In this document: piece by piece, positions 54,901-64,000 of the stretch
Layout: each line of letters starts with the position of its first letter
Position numbering within the stretch: the stretch's first letter is position 1
Assembly: GCA_964023205.1 (NCBI GenBank)
Contig: OZ026842.1
Span: 6,176,408 to 6,240,407 of the forward strand
Reading direction: 5' to 3'
Length of the DNA stretch: 64,000 nt
Source: Lutraria lutraria
Taxonomy: Eukaryota; Mollusca; Bivalvia; Venerida; Mactridae
Notes under the pieces: generated by a model
Told to the model about the DNA's origin: nothing
What the model saw: only the letters and a program-made list of their open reading frames with translations
Databases searched by the model: none
Made by a program: the position numbers and the translations under genes

Positions 54901-57073
54901 ATACACGATGGAACCGTTTCATAGACATACCTTAACTAAAATAGCTATTTTCATTATTTGATTAATCTTGCTTCGTGTATTTATTTCAGACATTTGTAAC
55001 TAAAAGCTGACTTTAAATACAAAATATAAAACATGGTTTACTTTTTCAAAAGGGGTAGCAAGAGTTTTAAGTTTGGGAACTGATATCTTAGCAAAAATAA
55101 TGTTCGTATATTTACGATAATGTACATTTGTATTTGATAAAACTACAAAGACATTGGAATCTAGTTTATTAATTTACAATATGTGTCAACATATTAGCAG
55201 TGTGCAAATGAGAGCTAATTATTGAATTTTAGTTTGATAATCAGATAAGTATGTGTGGCGTTAGTGTAAATTTACAGAATACGTTTGTTAAAACGTGCTT
55301 TGCTGATAAAACAAATTACTGGTCATTTGTATTCTAATAATTTGTAGACGTACATGTATCTACTTAAAGCAAAACATATATCAAACTAGTAATATCGATC
55401 AAACGAATTGTACCGTACTAAATTTTAATTTGCAATATTGTCCCAAATGTGTTACCTGTTACACTATATATGATATTCATCACAGTAAATATCAATGAAG
55501 TCTCAGCCGAGGTTGAACCAAAACGACGTTGATATTGCACAAACAAAATTCCAAAACATTTCAACTGTCCAAAGACCATAACGTGCGCCAAAAACGATGC
55601 TAATGTTAAAAAGAAATAGATACACATTAACCGATTTTTAACGCTTCTACACGTACAAATGTGTATTAAATAACAAGATTTGTGCTACTTGTGACCGAGT
55701 TTTACGGTGGATGAAGGCCTAATCATAAGCACTCGATTCCGTGATTTTTATACGTTTACAGATGTTATTTTTTAAAATTTCACCCATCAAACAACGCAAA
55801 CCTGTCGAAAGAAAAATCTTCAGTTTTTCCCTTATTGAGTGTATAAAATACTCCAAGGTAGTGAACTCGTCATCTTTTCGATTGACGGTAGTGACGAAAA
55901 TAAGCGTGGGTCCCGGCTTTCCGTCTAATCTGCACGTGCTTTCCGGGAACCTTGCTTTCGTTGTAGTGTTCCCCAACTTTAAACGTTTTGACAGCTTTTA
56001 CAAGGAAAGCTGGGACCATACAGACTATCATCACATACATGTACATACGTATAAAATGAACACAACTCTCGATAAGACGCTTTCTACAACAAGTTTATTT
56101 TAGCCACCGATATAGCTACTTAAAGGTATTTTATATTATTACCCCTCACTTGTTTCGTAATGTTAATTTCCCATAGGCAAACAGGTAACATTTTTACTGT
56201 TCCATTCATGGTACCACGTGACTGAACATTTTTTTACTGTCACTGGGTGATAGTAAATTTTTAACAGTATTTTTTTTACTGTCACAGGGTAATAGTAAAT
56301 TTCTAACAGTATTTTTTTACCGTCACATAGGTAACAGTATTTTTTTTCAGTATTTTTTACTGTCACATAGGTGACAGTAAATTTTTTTGAAAAAATAAAT
56401 AACACAGCTAACGTTGTGGGTAACAGTAAAAATGTCAGCCTGAGGAAAGTACTGTTACCCAAGGCTGACATTTTTACTGTTACCCACAAAGCTATGTGTT
56501 ATTTATATACTGTATTGATGACTAATACAAAGGATACATTTTCAGCGGAGAGATGAAAATCTAATCTTACCATGTGTATTCGTTTCACTACAAAATATTT
56601 CCGATTTCTTTTCGAATAACGTAAAATGAATAACGGAAATGATTTAATAAATGCAAAATTAATTAATAATATGTTGTACCTAACAAAATTATCCACGCCC
56701 ATCCTCGATCAATTGGTAAATTAGCATCTTGTGAGTCATCCTGATTGTCAGTTTCGTTCGCTTCCTTGTCTTCTGTTTGAACCGTATCAGTAACATTTAT
56801 ATTCGAATCAGTGTCGTCTGAGTTCGCCGCCATACTTACTATACGCTGTATTCCATTCACACGGCACCGTGCTTCATTGTCACTATTGAACACAGATGTT
56901 TGTTCATCGATATCGCCTTTATTATATCCAGTCGCCTTTGCACTGTCATGTTCAGCTTCTCGTCTTGATTCATAATTTGAAATTTTAATATTTTCTTGGT
57001 CTGGTGTAGTATCAAGTGCTGTGCATTTACACGACTCGGTCATTCCTGTCGCCATTTCGTTTTGTTTTATCAT
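51782..57073 (-). CDS. SLC16/MCT-like transporter, copy B (intact)
   Basis: Six exons: 57073-56680, 55599-55456, 54895-54752, 54251-53131, 52486-52423, 51954-51782; total 2040 nt, 679 residues, all phases consistent. It is a plasma-membrane carrier of the monocarboxylate-transporter family with 12 predicted helices. Asp122-Trp127 (DRGWAW) opens TM1. Lys145 sits where MCT1 has its proton-coupling Lys38. Residues 245-254 (YFEKRRGFAN) are the TM4-5 signature. A cytosolic loop spans about 307-474. In TM8 Asp524 is kept, but the arginine four residues on is Lys528. The C tail is rich in His and Gln. Very similar to copy A, but intron 1 is only 1.1 kb. Substrate unknown; the TM8 change argues against assuming lactate. 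Confidence 0.9.
51988..52173. repeat. MITE, GTTTCTGGTTACC family (copy B intron 5)
   Basis: AAAAATGTTTGTTTCTGG and CAGAAACAAACATTTTTA are inverted ends. Absent at the matching place of copy A. Confidence 0.75.
52423..52486 (-). CDS. Transporter copy B, exon 5
   Basis: 64 nt: GALGFISLAQGVTSGLSLPL; acceptor TTGTATTTCAG, donor GCAG/GTAAAG. Confidence 0.9.
52530..53050. repeat. Tandem units of the AGCTCACC-type element (copy B intron 4)
   Basis: Four units with ACTCTAGAGCTCACTGTTTT, CAGAATGTTTGTCTTAATGA and GGTCACAAGGTC. No AGCTCACC ends are visible, so it is a fragment. Absent from copy A intron 4. Confidence 0.7.
53131..54251 (-). CDS. Transporter copy B, exon 4 (TM4-TM11)
   Basis: 1121 nt. 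Begins GFSNAFIFPP after acceptor CATTTGTATAG. The open frame upstream of 54251 is intron sequence. Ends DILEMENLK at donor AAG/GTACGA. Confidence 0.92.
54752..54895 (-). CDS. Transporter copy B, exon 3
   Basis: 144 nt, easily missed because it is short. LLNLTIGSNIPTRVSMLIGS to IACVTIGAAM. Acceptor GTGTATTGCAG, donor ATGG/GTTGGT. Confidence 0.88.
55456..55599 (-). CDS. Transporter copy B, exon 2
   Basis: 144 nt. SFLAHVMVFGQLKCFGILFV, QYQRRFGSTSAETSLIF. Acceptor TTAACATTAG, donor ACAG/GTAACA. Confidence 0.9.
55724..56017. repeat. Truncated foldback element (copy B intron 1)
   Basis: CATAAGCACTCGATTCCG to AAGCTGGGACC matches the left arm and middle of the element at 33623-34085, with the second arm missing. 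Confidence 0.8.
56166..56505. repeat. Composite hairpin with tandem CTGTCAC units (copy B intron 1)
   Basis: Three to four units of TTTTTACTGTCAC, GGTGATAGTAAATTT (56215-56395) run into a hairpin. AATAACACAGCTAACG..GGGTAACAGTAAAAATGTCAGCC and its inverse end near 56503. Confidence 0.75.
56680..57073 (-). CDS. Transporter copy B, exon 1
   Basis: ATG at 57073, 131 codons plus one base. Tail rich in Asp, Asn and Thr; donor TTAG/GTACAA. Confidence 0.9.
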
Positions 57074-57347
57074 TATATATTATTATATGTGTCTTACAAC
57101 ATTTCAATCACAATGCCTACAGAAACAGAATATATCCAAGCCCGAGCAAGTACATAATTTATACTAGAACTGTATTCACGATTGCACAACATCTGTTATT
57201 GCACAAGACACAAGATTATGGTACAGTTAATCTACTGACGAGAGAAGTCCTGTCTATCTCTAACTACTAGTATTTGTTATCTCCTTTATTTGTTTTAGGT
57301 GACCTTAGGATCCTCAGGTTTATCACTCAAAGATTAAATACAGTAGA

Positions 57348-57354
57348 TTTTATA
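57348..57354 (-). promoter_or_regulatory. TATA-like box, transporter copy B
   Basis: TATAAAA on the minus strand 275 bp upstream of the start, in the block shared with copy A. Confidence 0.4.
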
Positions 57355-57437
57355 AATACCAGTTTTGTTAAATACTCGGATGTTTTGTAACGTAAGGTTT
57401 ATTTCATGAATGCTTATCATAATCACTTGTGATACTG

Positions 57438-57791
57438 CAGGGTCTGGAAAATGGCGGCGCCCACAAGTTCGTATTTTTCGTCGAAAATTCAAATGCTTCG
57501 AGTTTTTCATGTAGCCCAATTTCCAGTCAACAACTTTTCGAATCCATCGGTTACTGCCGTAGTTTGTCCATAGACCCTGCAGATAAATTTGAAGTGGAAA
57601 TATTTTCGCATTAATTGTCCAAGTATCTCTGCAGGATCTATGGACAAACTACGGCAGTAACAATGCCATTTTTGGTACCGATGGATTCGAAAAGTTGTTG
57701 ACTGAAAATTGGGCTACATGAAAAACTCGAAGCATTTGAATTTTCAACGAAAAATACGAACTTGTGGGCGCCGCCATTTTTCCAAACCCTG
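57438..57791. mobile_element. 354-bp foldback element between copies C and B
   Basis: Arms of about 140 bp, CAGGGTCTGGAAAATGGCGG and CGCCGCCATTTTTCCAAACC..CTG, flank a short middle that includes a second inverted pair (CATAGACCCTGCAG / CTGCAGGATCTATG). The flanks give no clean target duplication. CAG..CTG ends resemble hAT elements. Confidence 0.8.
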
Positions 57792-57871
57792 TGGTATCAA
57801 AACGAAACATCACGTGATTAATCGCAACATCAATTATTATTAACAACGATAATTTGTTACTACATGTTAAA

Positions 57872-57877
57872 TTTATT
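57872..57877 (-). terminator. Poly(A) signal, transporter copy C
   Basis: AATAAA on the minus strand, 27 bp after the stop codon. Confidence 0.7.
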
Positions 57878-57903
57878 TCAATCATTCACACACATAAAAA
57901 ATA

Positions 57904-58064
57904 TTAAACTTGATGATCCAGTTTAACTAATTGTTTTTGTTGTTTATTTTTGTGCCATTCATGTACGTTAGGTACAAAATAGCACAGTATGGCACCAACT
58001 ATGAGAATACAACCAATATAGTTGAACGTGTAGTTGTAGGATCCACTGTAGTCCCGGAGATAAC
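57904..58064 (-). CDS. Transporter copy C, exon 6 (last)
   Basis: GYLRDYSGSYNYTFNYIGCI, TM12 and a short Lys/Gln tail; stop TAA. Confidence 0.9.
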
Positions 58065-61000
58065 CTGCAATACATATGTAATCTCTATAAATATAAAAGT
58101 TTTTTTAAGTAATTATAAACAATATAACATGAGCTTTGTGTGTGTAGGATTACGTCGAATAAACGTATTGGATTGCAGCAGATATTAAACCGTAGCATTA
58201 AACGTAGATTTGAATTGATCATTTAAATTAATACACTAACATTGAATGTGAATGATGAATATACAACATGAATTCACGTGTGAAGTAATGGGTCTGAAAT
58301 GTAATATTCTGGAGCCGAGGCGGCATGTTAATGCCACAGACAGTATAATATAATAAGAGCAGCCGAAACTTGATTACGAAGATGTTGGTATGACGTTCTC
58401 CAAAGTACTGGTTGAATCTCAACGAAATACTGTCTATATTTATAAATACATTATTGATAAAAACGAATTACTAACGCATACAAAAATGTACACCCTTCCC
58501 AAAATACCACCAAACCAAGTCCAAGCATAACATACATTGTACAAACATGTACAAGCAATGTAATGTATAATATAATTTCAAGTACATGTAGTCATGATTT
58601 CACAGATTAGATGTATGGCTTTATTATAATATATATGTTGAATATATAACCTGCTAAGGGAAGGGAAACGCCCCCTGTTAGTCCTTGTACCAAACTGATA
58701 AATCCCAATGCTCCCTGAAAAACAACATATCAACTAACGTCATTTTGCTGGGACGGCACGGTAAATTGATTGACAGTTGAATGATAAACAGACCAGAAAG
58801 TTATTTCTTGAAACATAGTGACCACAACAAGACCCTCCAAATCTCGCAAGTAGAGCATATTTATATCTTGGAGAGAATGAACGTTGAATGTGTATTATGC
58901 TGACGAACGTGAATACATACCAAAAAGTAACCGAACAATAATTATTTGGTTGTATTTCATGTCAGCGGAAATAGGACAACTTATCAAAGAGAATGCGTTT
59001 ATCTACTGTTCAAAAAACAGTATAAAATGTATAACATATTTTAGATCCACTTGTAACAGTAAAATTTACTTTAGTAACTAAAAATAATGGGATATGATGA
59101 AAGGACTTAATGTCACAGCATATGTGTGCTGGCTCTAGATTCAAGATGCCTGTGACGTTATTTCGACAAATTGGTTGTTAAAGTACCACTTATACATTTC
59201 TATCACTATAATATATAGTATCCAACTCTGACATGAAATTGGGCTTTCGAAGAATGCTTATCGGCACGAGGTTATAATTAATGTTTGAACTCTTGGTTGT
59301 AAGCTTCTGAAATTTTTAAACCAAATTACAAAAAAATATGGTTTCTTACCTTTAAGTTTTCCATACCCAATATGTCTATAATCACTACAACAAATAGTGC
59401 AAAGTAGACACCTTGTAAAATCCCAGCAATGACTGCATAAATCATCAAGGTTGCGAAAGAAGTCATAAAATGAATGAATTGTGCTGCCACGCCTAATATG
59501 AAACATGATGCAGCAATGAGTGTTGACCTCTGACACCATCCTTTGTCTGAGATGTATCCAAAAGCAATCTTTGATACGATATCTAATACACTGGGTACAC
59601 TAACCAATAGCGCCGCCATTTCATCACTTACACCCATTTCTATAGCATGAGTGGGAAGAAACGAACTAGCTTGACAACAGCCGGCATACAGTACAGCATT
59701 GCATAGTAGATAGTATTGAAAAACTTTGTTAGATAATAATTTAGTGTCAAACAATTTGGCAAATGTTTTACGAAGCACACGTTTACATGTATTTTCCATT
59801 TTAGTGTTATCCTTTGTGTTTTGCTTCTCAGGTTGAGTTACATCCGGTCCCTTATTTAGAGTAAGATCCATTACAGAGCTATTCATAAACTCTGTACTGG
59901 TAAACATAGCTGTCTTCGAATTCAGAAACGATTCGTGATCCATTTTAGAATTCACATCGTTCATATCGTTGAATTTATCATCAGCACCTTTTAATCCCCT
60001 TCGTCGAAGTTCACAATCTTTATTATATCTCTGCAGTGGGTTAATAGTGAAGTCGGTATTAGACTTATTTTCACTTCTTCCGTCGACTCCAGTGTGGTGA
60101 TCATTATGGGTACTTGTTTCAGCTTTGACACTCAGAAGCTCCATTGTTTCTTCTGCGTTGACATCATTGTCTTCCTTCTTTACCTCCTGCTTTTTCTTCG
60201 TGTAAAAGCTCATTGGCCTCACCAAACATATCAGGACAAGCAATTGCAAATCCAAACCGGTAATAATGAAGTAGGTGCCTGTGAATCCGTAGTACTGAAA
60301 TAGTTTTGTTAGTAACGGGGCTAATGCAATAGCACCGAAGCTCACGCCGGAACTCATTATGTTGTTAGCGAAACCTCTTCTCTTCTCGAAGTATGTGCTG
60401 AGTGTTGTGCTGAAATGCGGAAATATGAACGCATTTGCAAATCCTGAAATAAAATACAAAGAAATGAATATGAACAAAATATTTAAAACATAACAAACGA
60501 GCGAGAAATGTACCAGCATCACCAAAGCTAGTAAAACATTCATTAAGATTTTGTTCATTATGTTTAATCATCTTTGAGCTTATTAAATGCGGTAAAATAT
60601 AATTAAGGAAATGATTCATAGAAAAACAACATACAAAACATCCCATCCAAAAATGACCATTGCCCAGATTCCCATTGCAAAAACTCGCCCAACACAAAGT
60701 ACCAAAGGGGAAAAATAGTCTACCCGAGTAGGGTCTTCCTATTTCATTGACCCTGTCCTGTCTGTGGGAACCACATTGGAAAGGTCAGTAGCAAAACTAC
60801 AAGTGGGTTAAAGTAGCTTTAAGGGCCCATCATGAAATATTTGTGACTCCATAATCAGTGGAATATCGATTTCAGTCTATCATTAGTTCACTTAGATACA
60901 TTAAAATGCAGAAAGGCATGAAAAAGGGTAGGAGAATTTATTTTTAATTTTCACTATACTTGTATAATTTATTATAGTCCATTATAACTATCTTATGCAA

Positions 61001-63544
61001 TTATTTATACTTTCAATCACTATTTCAGTGTTTTTGGGGGGAGGGTTGTTGTTAAAATTAATAATCCAGCCATAGAGTTAAGTTTGGGTCGGTTTTAAAA
61101 GCGAAAAGTGTGTGGAATCCTCTGATCAAATTTAATGAATTGAAATAAACACGTTAATTATCTAATTAAGTTCAAGACTTAAAACTGATGTTGGTTTTGA
61201 ATTGGTATACGCTGACCCACCTCTTGCAACTCCTATTGTAACAAAGGCGACCCTTACGTCGTAAATTTGACTGGTTGCAAAGGCGCCAATGCTTGCTATA
61301 GTTACTCCAATCAGCATCGATAATCTGGTGGGTATGTTACTTCCAAGTGTCAGGTTGAGCAGGGCTATAATATACATCGAAATGTATAAGCATCAATTTG
61401 AATTTGACGAAAGGTTTTTGCAATAGAATACATCGCCTAACCACTAAGTAGAAAATACTTGGTAATCGTATGATACAAACAGGGTGTGAGCACGTAAAAA
61501 TATGCAAATGCATGTACTATATTATTATATTCCACTAGTATATTACACAAATCGTCGCCTCAATCTTGTAGTGAGCTATCTACCATTTTGAAGATTTAGA
61601 GAGATTTTTACATCGTTGCAATCGTCTCTGAGAGAGCTATCTCCTCGTGCCTTTGCTTTAGCAATTGGAGCCCCCATTAAAAGTTCAATCACATTTTGCG
61701 CTATCTCCATGTTTTTCATAATTGACTTTGTATGTTTGTTGGCCTTTTTCTCAAAATGGCAAAAATGGAGCTCATTATCAATCACAGGCTACGAAATGTG
61801 TATTGAACACCGAATACTTTGGTTGTACAATATGTTTGTTTGCTTACATCATTATGATAATAATAGATTACATTTGTGTATTCAATGTTGAAATAAGCTG
61901 ATAGGCCAACAATAATGTTATAATAAAAGATAACAAAATTGCACTTTGTACTTTCAGCTATTAGGATCCTAACTCCCATTTTTTCTGTTGGTTTTGCTTA
62001 GTGCTACACAAAAACAGGTATTATTACAGATATAGTATTTCCCTATCGTCATCATATCTTTGATAGTTACCTCAGGTGCTACAATTCATTTTACGACAAA
62101 AATTATAAAAGTTGTAAAATTTGTTGCCCGCATTAAAAAAGTTGAAAAATATAAATTTCTCCAGATATTGCATAGTGACCTATTTTATCTTTATCAAATT
62201 ATACTGATATTGCATAATTGCATCTTTTTACCATGAGTTTTCATTGAAATGGATTGTTTTCTTTTGTCACTAATCTTTGAAAATGGTTTACTTCCGTAGA
62301 CTTCAGTTCAAATCAAAAGAGAAAATAACTCTCAAAGGAATGTCATTGTTTTTTTAAAATTCACATGGTAAATCATTTAATTACTATCACGGAATTTCCA
62401 AAACCTGTCCGCCCTATTTTGAGATAATAATTTAGGAAGTTAGGATCCTAATACATTAATTGTATTTTATGTGTTTTACCAGTTACACTGAATACCGCAT
62501 TTGTCATGGTAAATATCAACGAGGTTTCTGACGACGATGAGCCAAACCGACGTTGGTATTGTACAAAAAAGATTCCAAAACATTTCATCTGTCCGATGGT
62601 TATGAAGTATGCACAAAAAGATGCTGAAATATAAAATATATTCCAGAAATTGTTAACAGATAAATGTTGATACCAAATCAATCAGACAATGATAAATAAA
62701 AGCAATTCAGAAAAACCTATCTTACTCTGACTATACGTATCCAAAGAAGTAAATTAACCTTTTGACAAGCCAAGAATTTTTATACAGAAACATTGATCAG
62801 GCCAAATAGACAACTTCATTGTAGAGAATTGAAGGAAATTCTTCACTGATTGATGGTTGAACTGTGAACATTACCGTCGTGGTAGAATTTAAGTATTCTT
62901 AACAGAGCTGTATCCTGTCATGGTAGTTTCGAGTAGATAAATACTAGTAGTTAAAAACGTTGACAGACGACAGCGATAATATGGTCGATAAGTGTATAAC
63001 ATGTATACGTTGGTGGTCAGAATCCAAGTAACCAGTTTAGCTTTGTGTATAAAAAAACTAATTTAACGATGTAAATGCACTGAGCTTCAATCATATGCTA
63101 ACTTCTTCATCCCCTTTAAATACTACTAGTATATTGGGAAACACACGAGTGGTTTAACATTCGTGATTTTATCACTTGTCTGTCCATACCTAACAGAATT
63201 GCCCATGCCCATCCACGATCGATCGGTAAATCAGCTTTCGAATCCTCTCGTCTGTCAGTACTGTTCTCGTCATTTTCTTCAGTTGTGTCAGTAAGATGAG
63301 TATTGGAATCTGCGTTAGATGCCTCCGTCATACTTTCTATTCGTTGAAGTCCATCGACATCACAACGCGAAGTATGTTCATTATCTGACGCAATAGTGTG
63401 CTCCTTTGGAATGTTATCATGTTTCTTAGTTTCACGTTGTTCAGAAGTTGCAAGAACGTCTTTAACGAGAGTATCTGCAGTGTCTGATGCTGAATATTCA
63501 TTTAAATCGTCCACGTCTGATGCCAGTCCGTTCTGTTGTGTCAT
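57904..63544 (-). CDS. SLC16/MCT-like transporter, copy C (intact)
   Basis: Six exons: 63544-63190, 62623-62480, 61364-61221, 60443-59350, 58714-58651, 58064-57904; 1962 nt, 653 residues. Intron positions and phases equal those of B and A, but the sequence is clearly more diverged, mainly in the N tail (118 codons) and the TM6-TM7 loop. It keeps DRGWAW, Lys132 in TM1 (GQMKCFG), YFEKRRGFANNIMSSG, and in TM8 Asp502 followed by Lys506 (DIVSK). The C tail is shorter (KNKQQKQLVKLDHQV). It is the first gene of the cluster in the direction of transcription. Its 5' flank is not shared with B or A. Substrate unknown. Confidence 0.9.
58651..58714 (-). CDS. Transporter copy C, exon 5
   Basis: 64 nt: GALGFISLVQGLTGGVSLPL; acceptor TTGTTTTTCAG, donor GCAG/GTTATA. 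Confidence 0.9.
59350..60443 (-). CDS. Transporter copy C, exon 4 (TM4-TM11)
   Basis: 1094 nt, GFANAFIFPHF to DILGMENLK; acceptor TATTTTATTTCAG, donor AAG/GTAAGA. Confidence 0.92.
61221..61364 (-). CDS. Transporter copy C, exon 3
   Basis: 144 nt: LLNLTLGSNIPTRLSMLIGV to FVTIGVAR. Acceptor GTATATTATAG, donor AGAG/GTGGGT. Confidence 0.9.
62480..62623 (-). CDS. Transporter copy C, exon 2
   Basis: 144 nt: SFCAYFITIGQMKCFGIFFV, QYQRRFGSSSSETSLIF. Acceptor TTATATTTCAG, donor ACTG/GTAAAA. Confidence 0.9.
63190..63544 (-). CDS. Transporter copy C, exon 1
   Basis: ATG at 63544; 118 codons plus one base ending LPIDRGWAWAILL. Donor TTAG/GTATGG; translation past it is intron. Confidence 0.9.
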
Positions 63545-64000
63545 TCTCTATATCAAACAATGTATAAACGACTATTCCACGTTTCTGCCGCAAAGAATTC
63601 AGTCAAAGTCCAAATGTATCAAAAATTTAAATTCCTATGAGAAGTCCGCTAAAAAATGTGTACAATGAAATTGCACAGTGTACTAGATTATTTTCATATC
63701 AAGAGTAAATTTGTTAAGTTTCGGTTATGTAGTACATTTGTATCTCTAATGTTTGCATAATGTTGTCCTTGAGGGCTTCAGTTTAATCAAACGACGATAA
63801 AATACTGCTCATAGATAGCTCTAACCTCGAGTGGAAAACATTACAAACAGAAAAAACTGAATATTAAGTTATTTTTTGGAATTTAGTTTTATCTTTGGTT
63901 TTAACAAAGACCTATACATGCATGTATGTATAGGTCTGTGGTTTTAAGTTCCAGCTTTTACAATGGATGATAACAATTTTTCCTCACTTATGGAATTCAC
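63545..64000. other. Upstream flank of transporter copy C
   Basis: No exon is visible. A small inverted pair CCTATACATGCATG / CATGTATGTATAGG lies near 63911-63934. The core promoter is not recognisable. Confidence 0.5.

Overview
This is nuclear DNA from an animal, most likely a bivalve mollusc. The evidence is AT-rich sequence, intron-rich genes with GT/AG junctions, no operons, and dense short repeats of types common in bivalve genomes (AGCTCACCTGAGC-ended elements, TTCGTTGGGGATTTAAT elements, 'AAGGCCACCTG' elements, tRNA-derived SINEs). The species call is inference. The window has two scaffold gaps of exactly 200 N (6775-6974 and 34728-34927).

Left part (1-29 kb): mostly intergenic or intronic DNA and repeats. 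There is one recognisable exon of a NALF1/FAM155-type NALCN-channel auxiliary protein (4614-4776, plus strand). It sits directly behind a 1.35-kb minisatellite of 25-bp units. A complete three-exon gene for a small secreted eight-cysteine protein (82 residues, signal peptide) lies at 18915-21450. Many miniature inverted-repeat elements occur here, including two 29-bp hairpins flanked by 7-bp direct repeats, a 71-bp element with a 9-10-bp target duplication, and a perfect 73-bp palindrome.

Middle part (29.4-40.1 kb, plus strand): an 11-exon gene for acyl-CoA thioesterase 9 (ACOT9, mitochondrial, double hotdog fold). All phases agree, but the start of exon 7 is hidden in the second gap. Its introns hold SINEs, MITEs, a 463-bp foldback element and a 1-kb minisatellite. 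A 30-bp minisatellite starts inside its last coding exon and supplies the stop codon.

Right part (42.1-63.5 kb, minus strand): three head-to-tail copies of an SLC16-type (monocarboxylate transporter-like) gene. Each has six exons with the same intron positions and phases (copy C 63544-57904, copy B 57073-51782, copy A 50428-42120). B and A are recent duplicates that share about 300 bp of 5' flank with a TATA-like box; C is more diverged. Copy A has a 1-nt deletion in a T-run at the start of exon 2. The rest of copy A is intact, so this is either a homopolymer error or a very young frameshift.

The genes belong to unrelated functions (channel assembly, a secreted peptide, acyl-CoA hydrolysis, solute transport). 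Only the three transporter copies form a real cluster.
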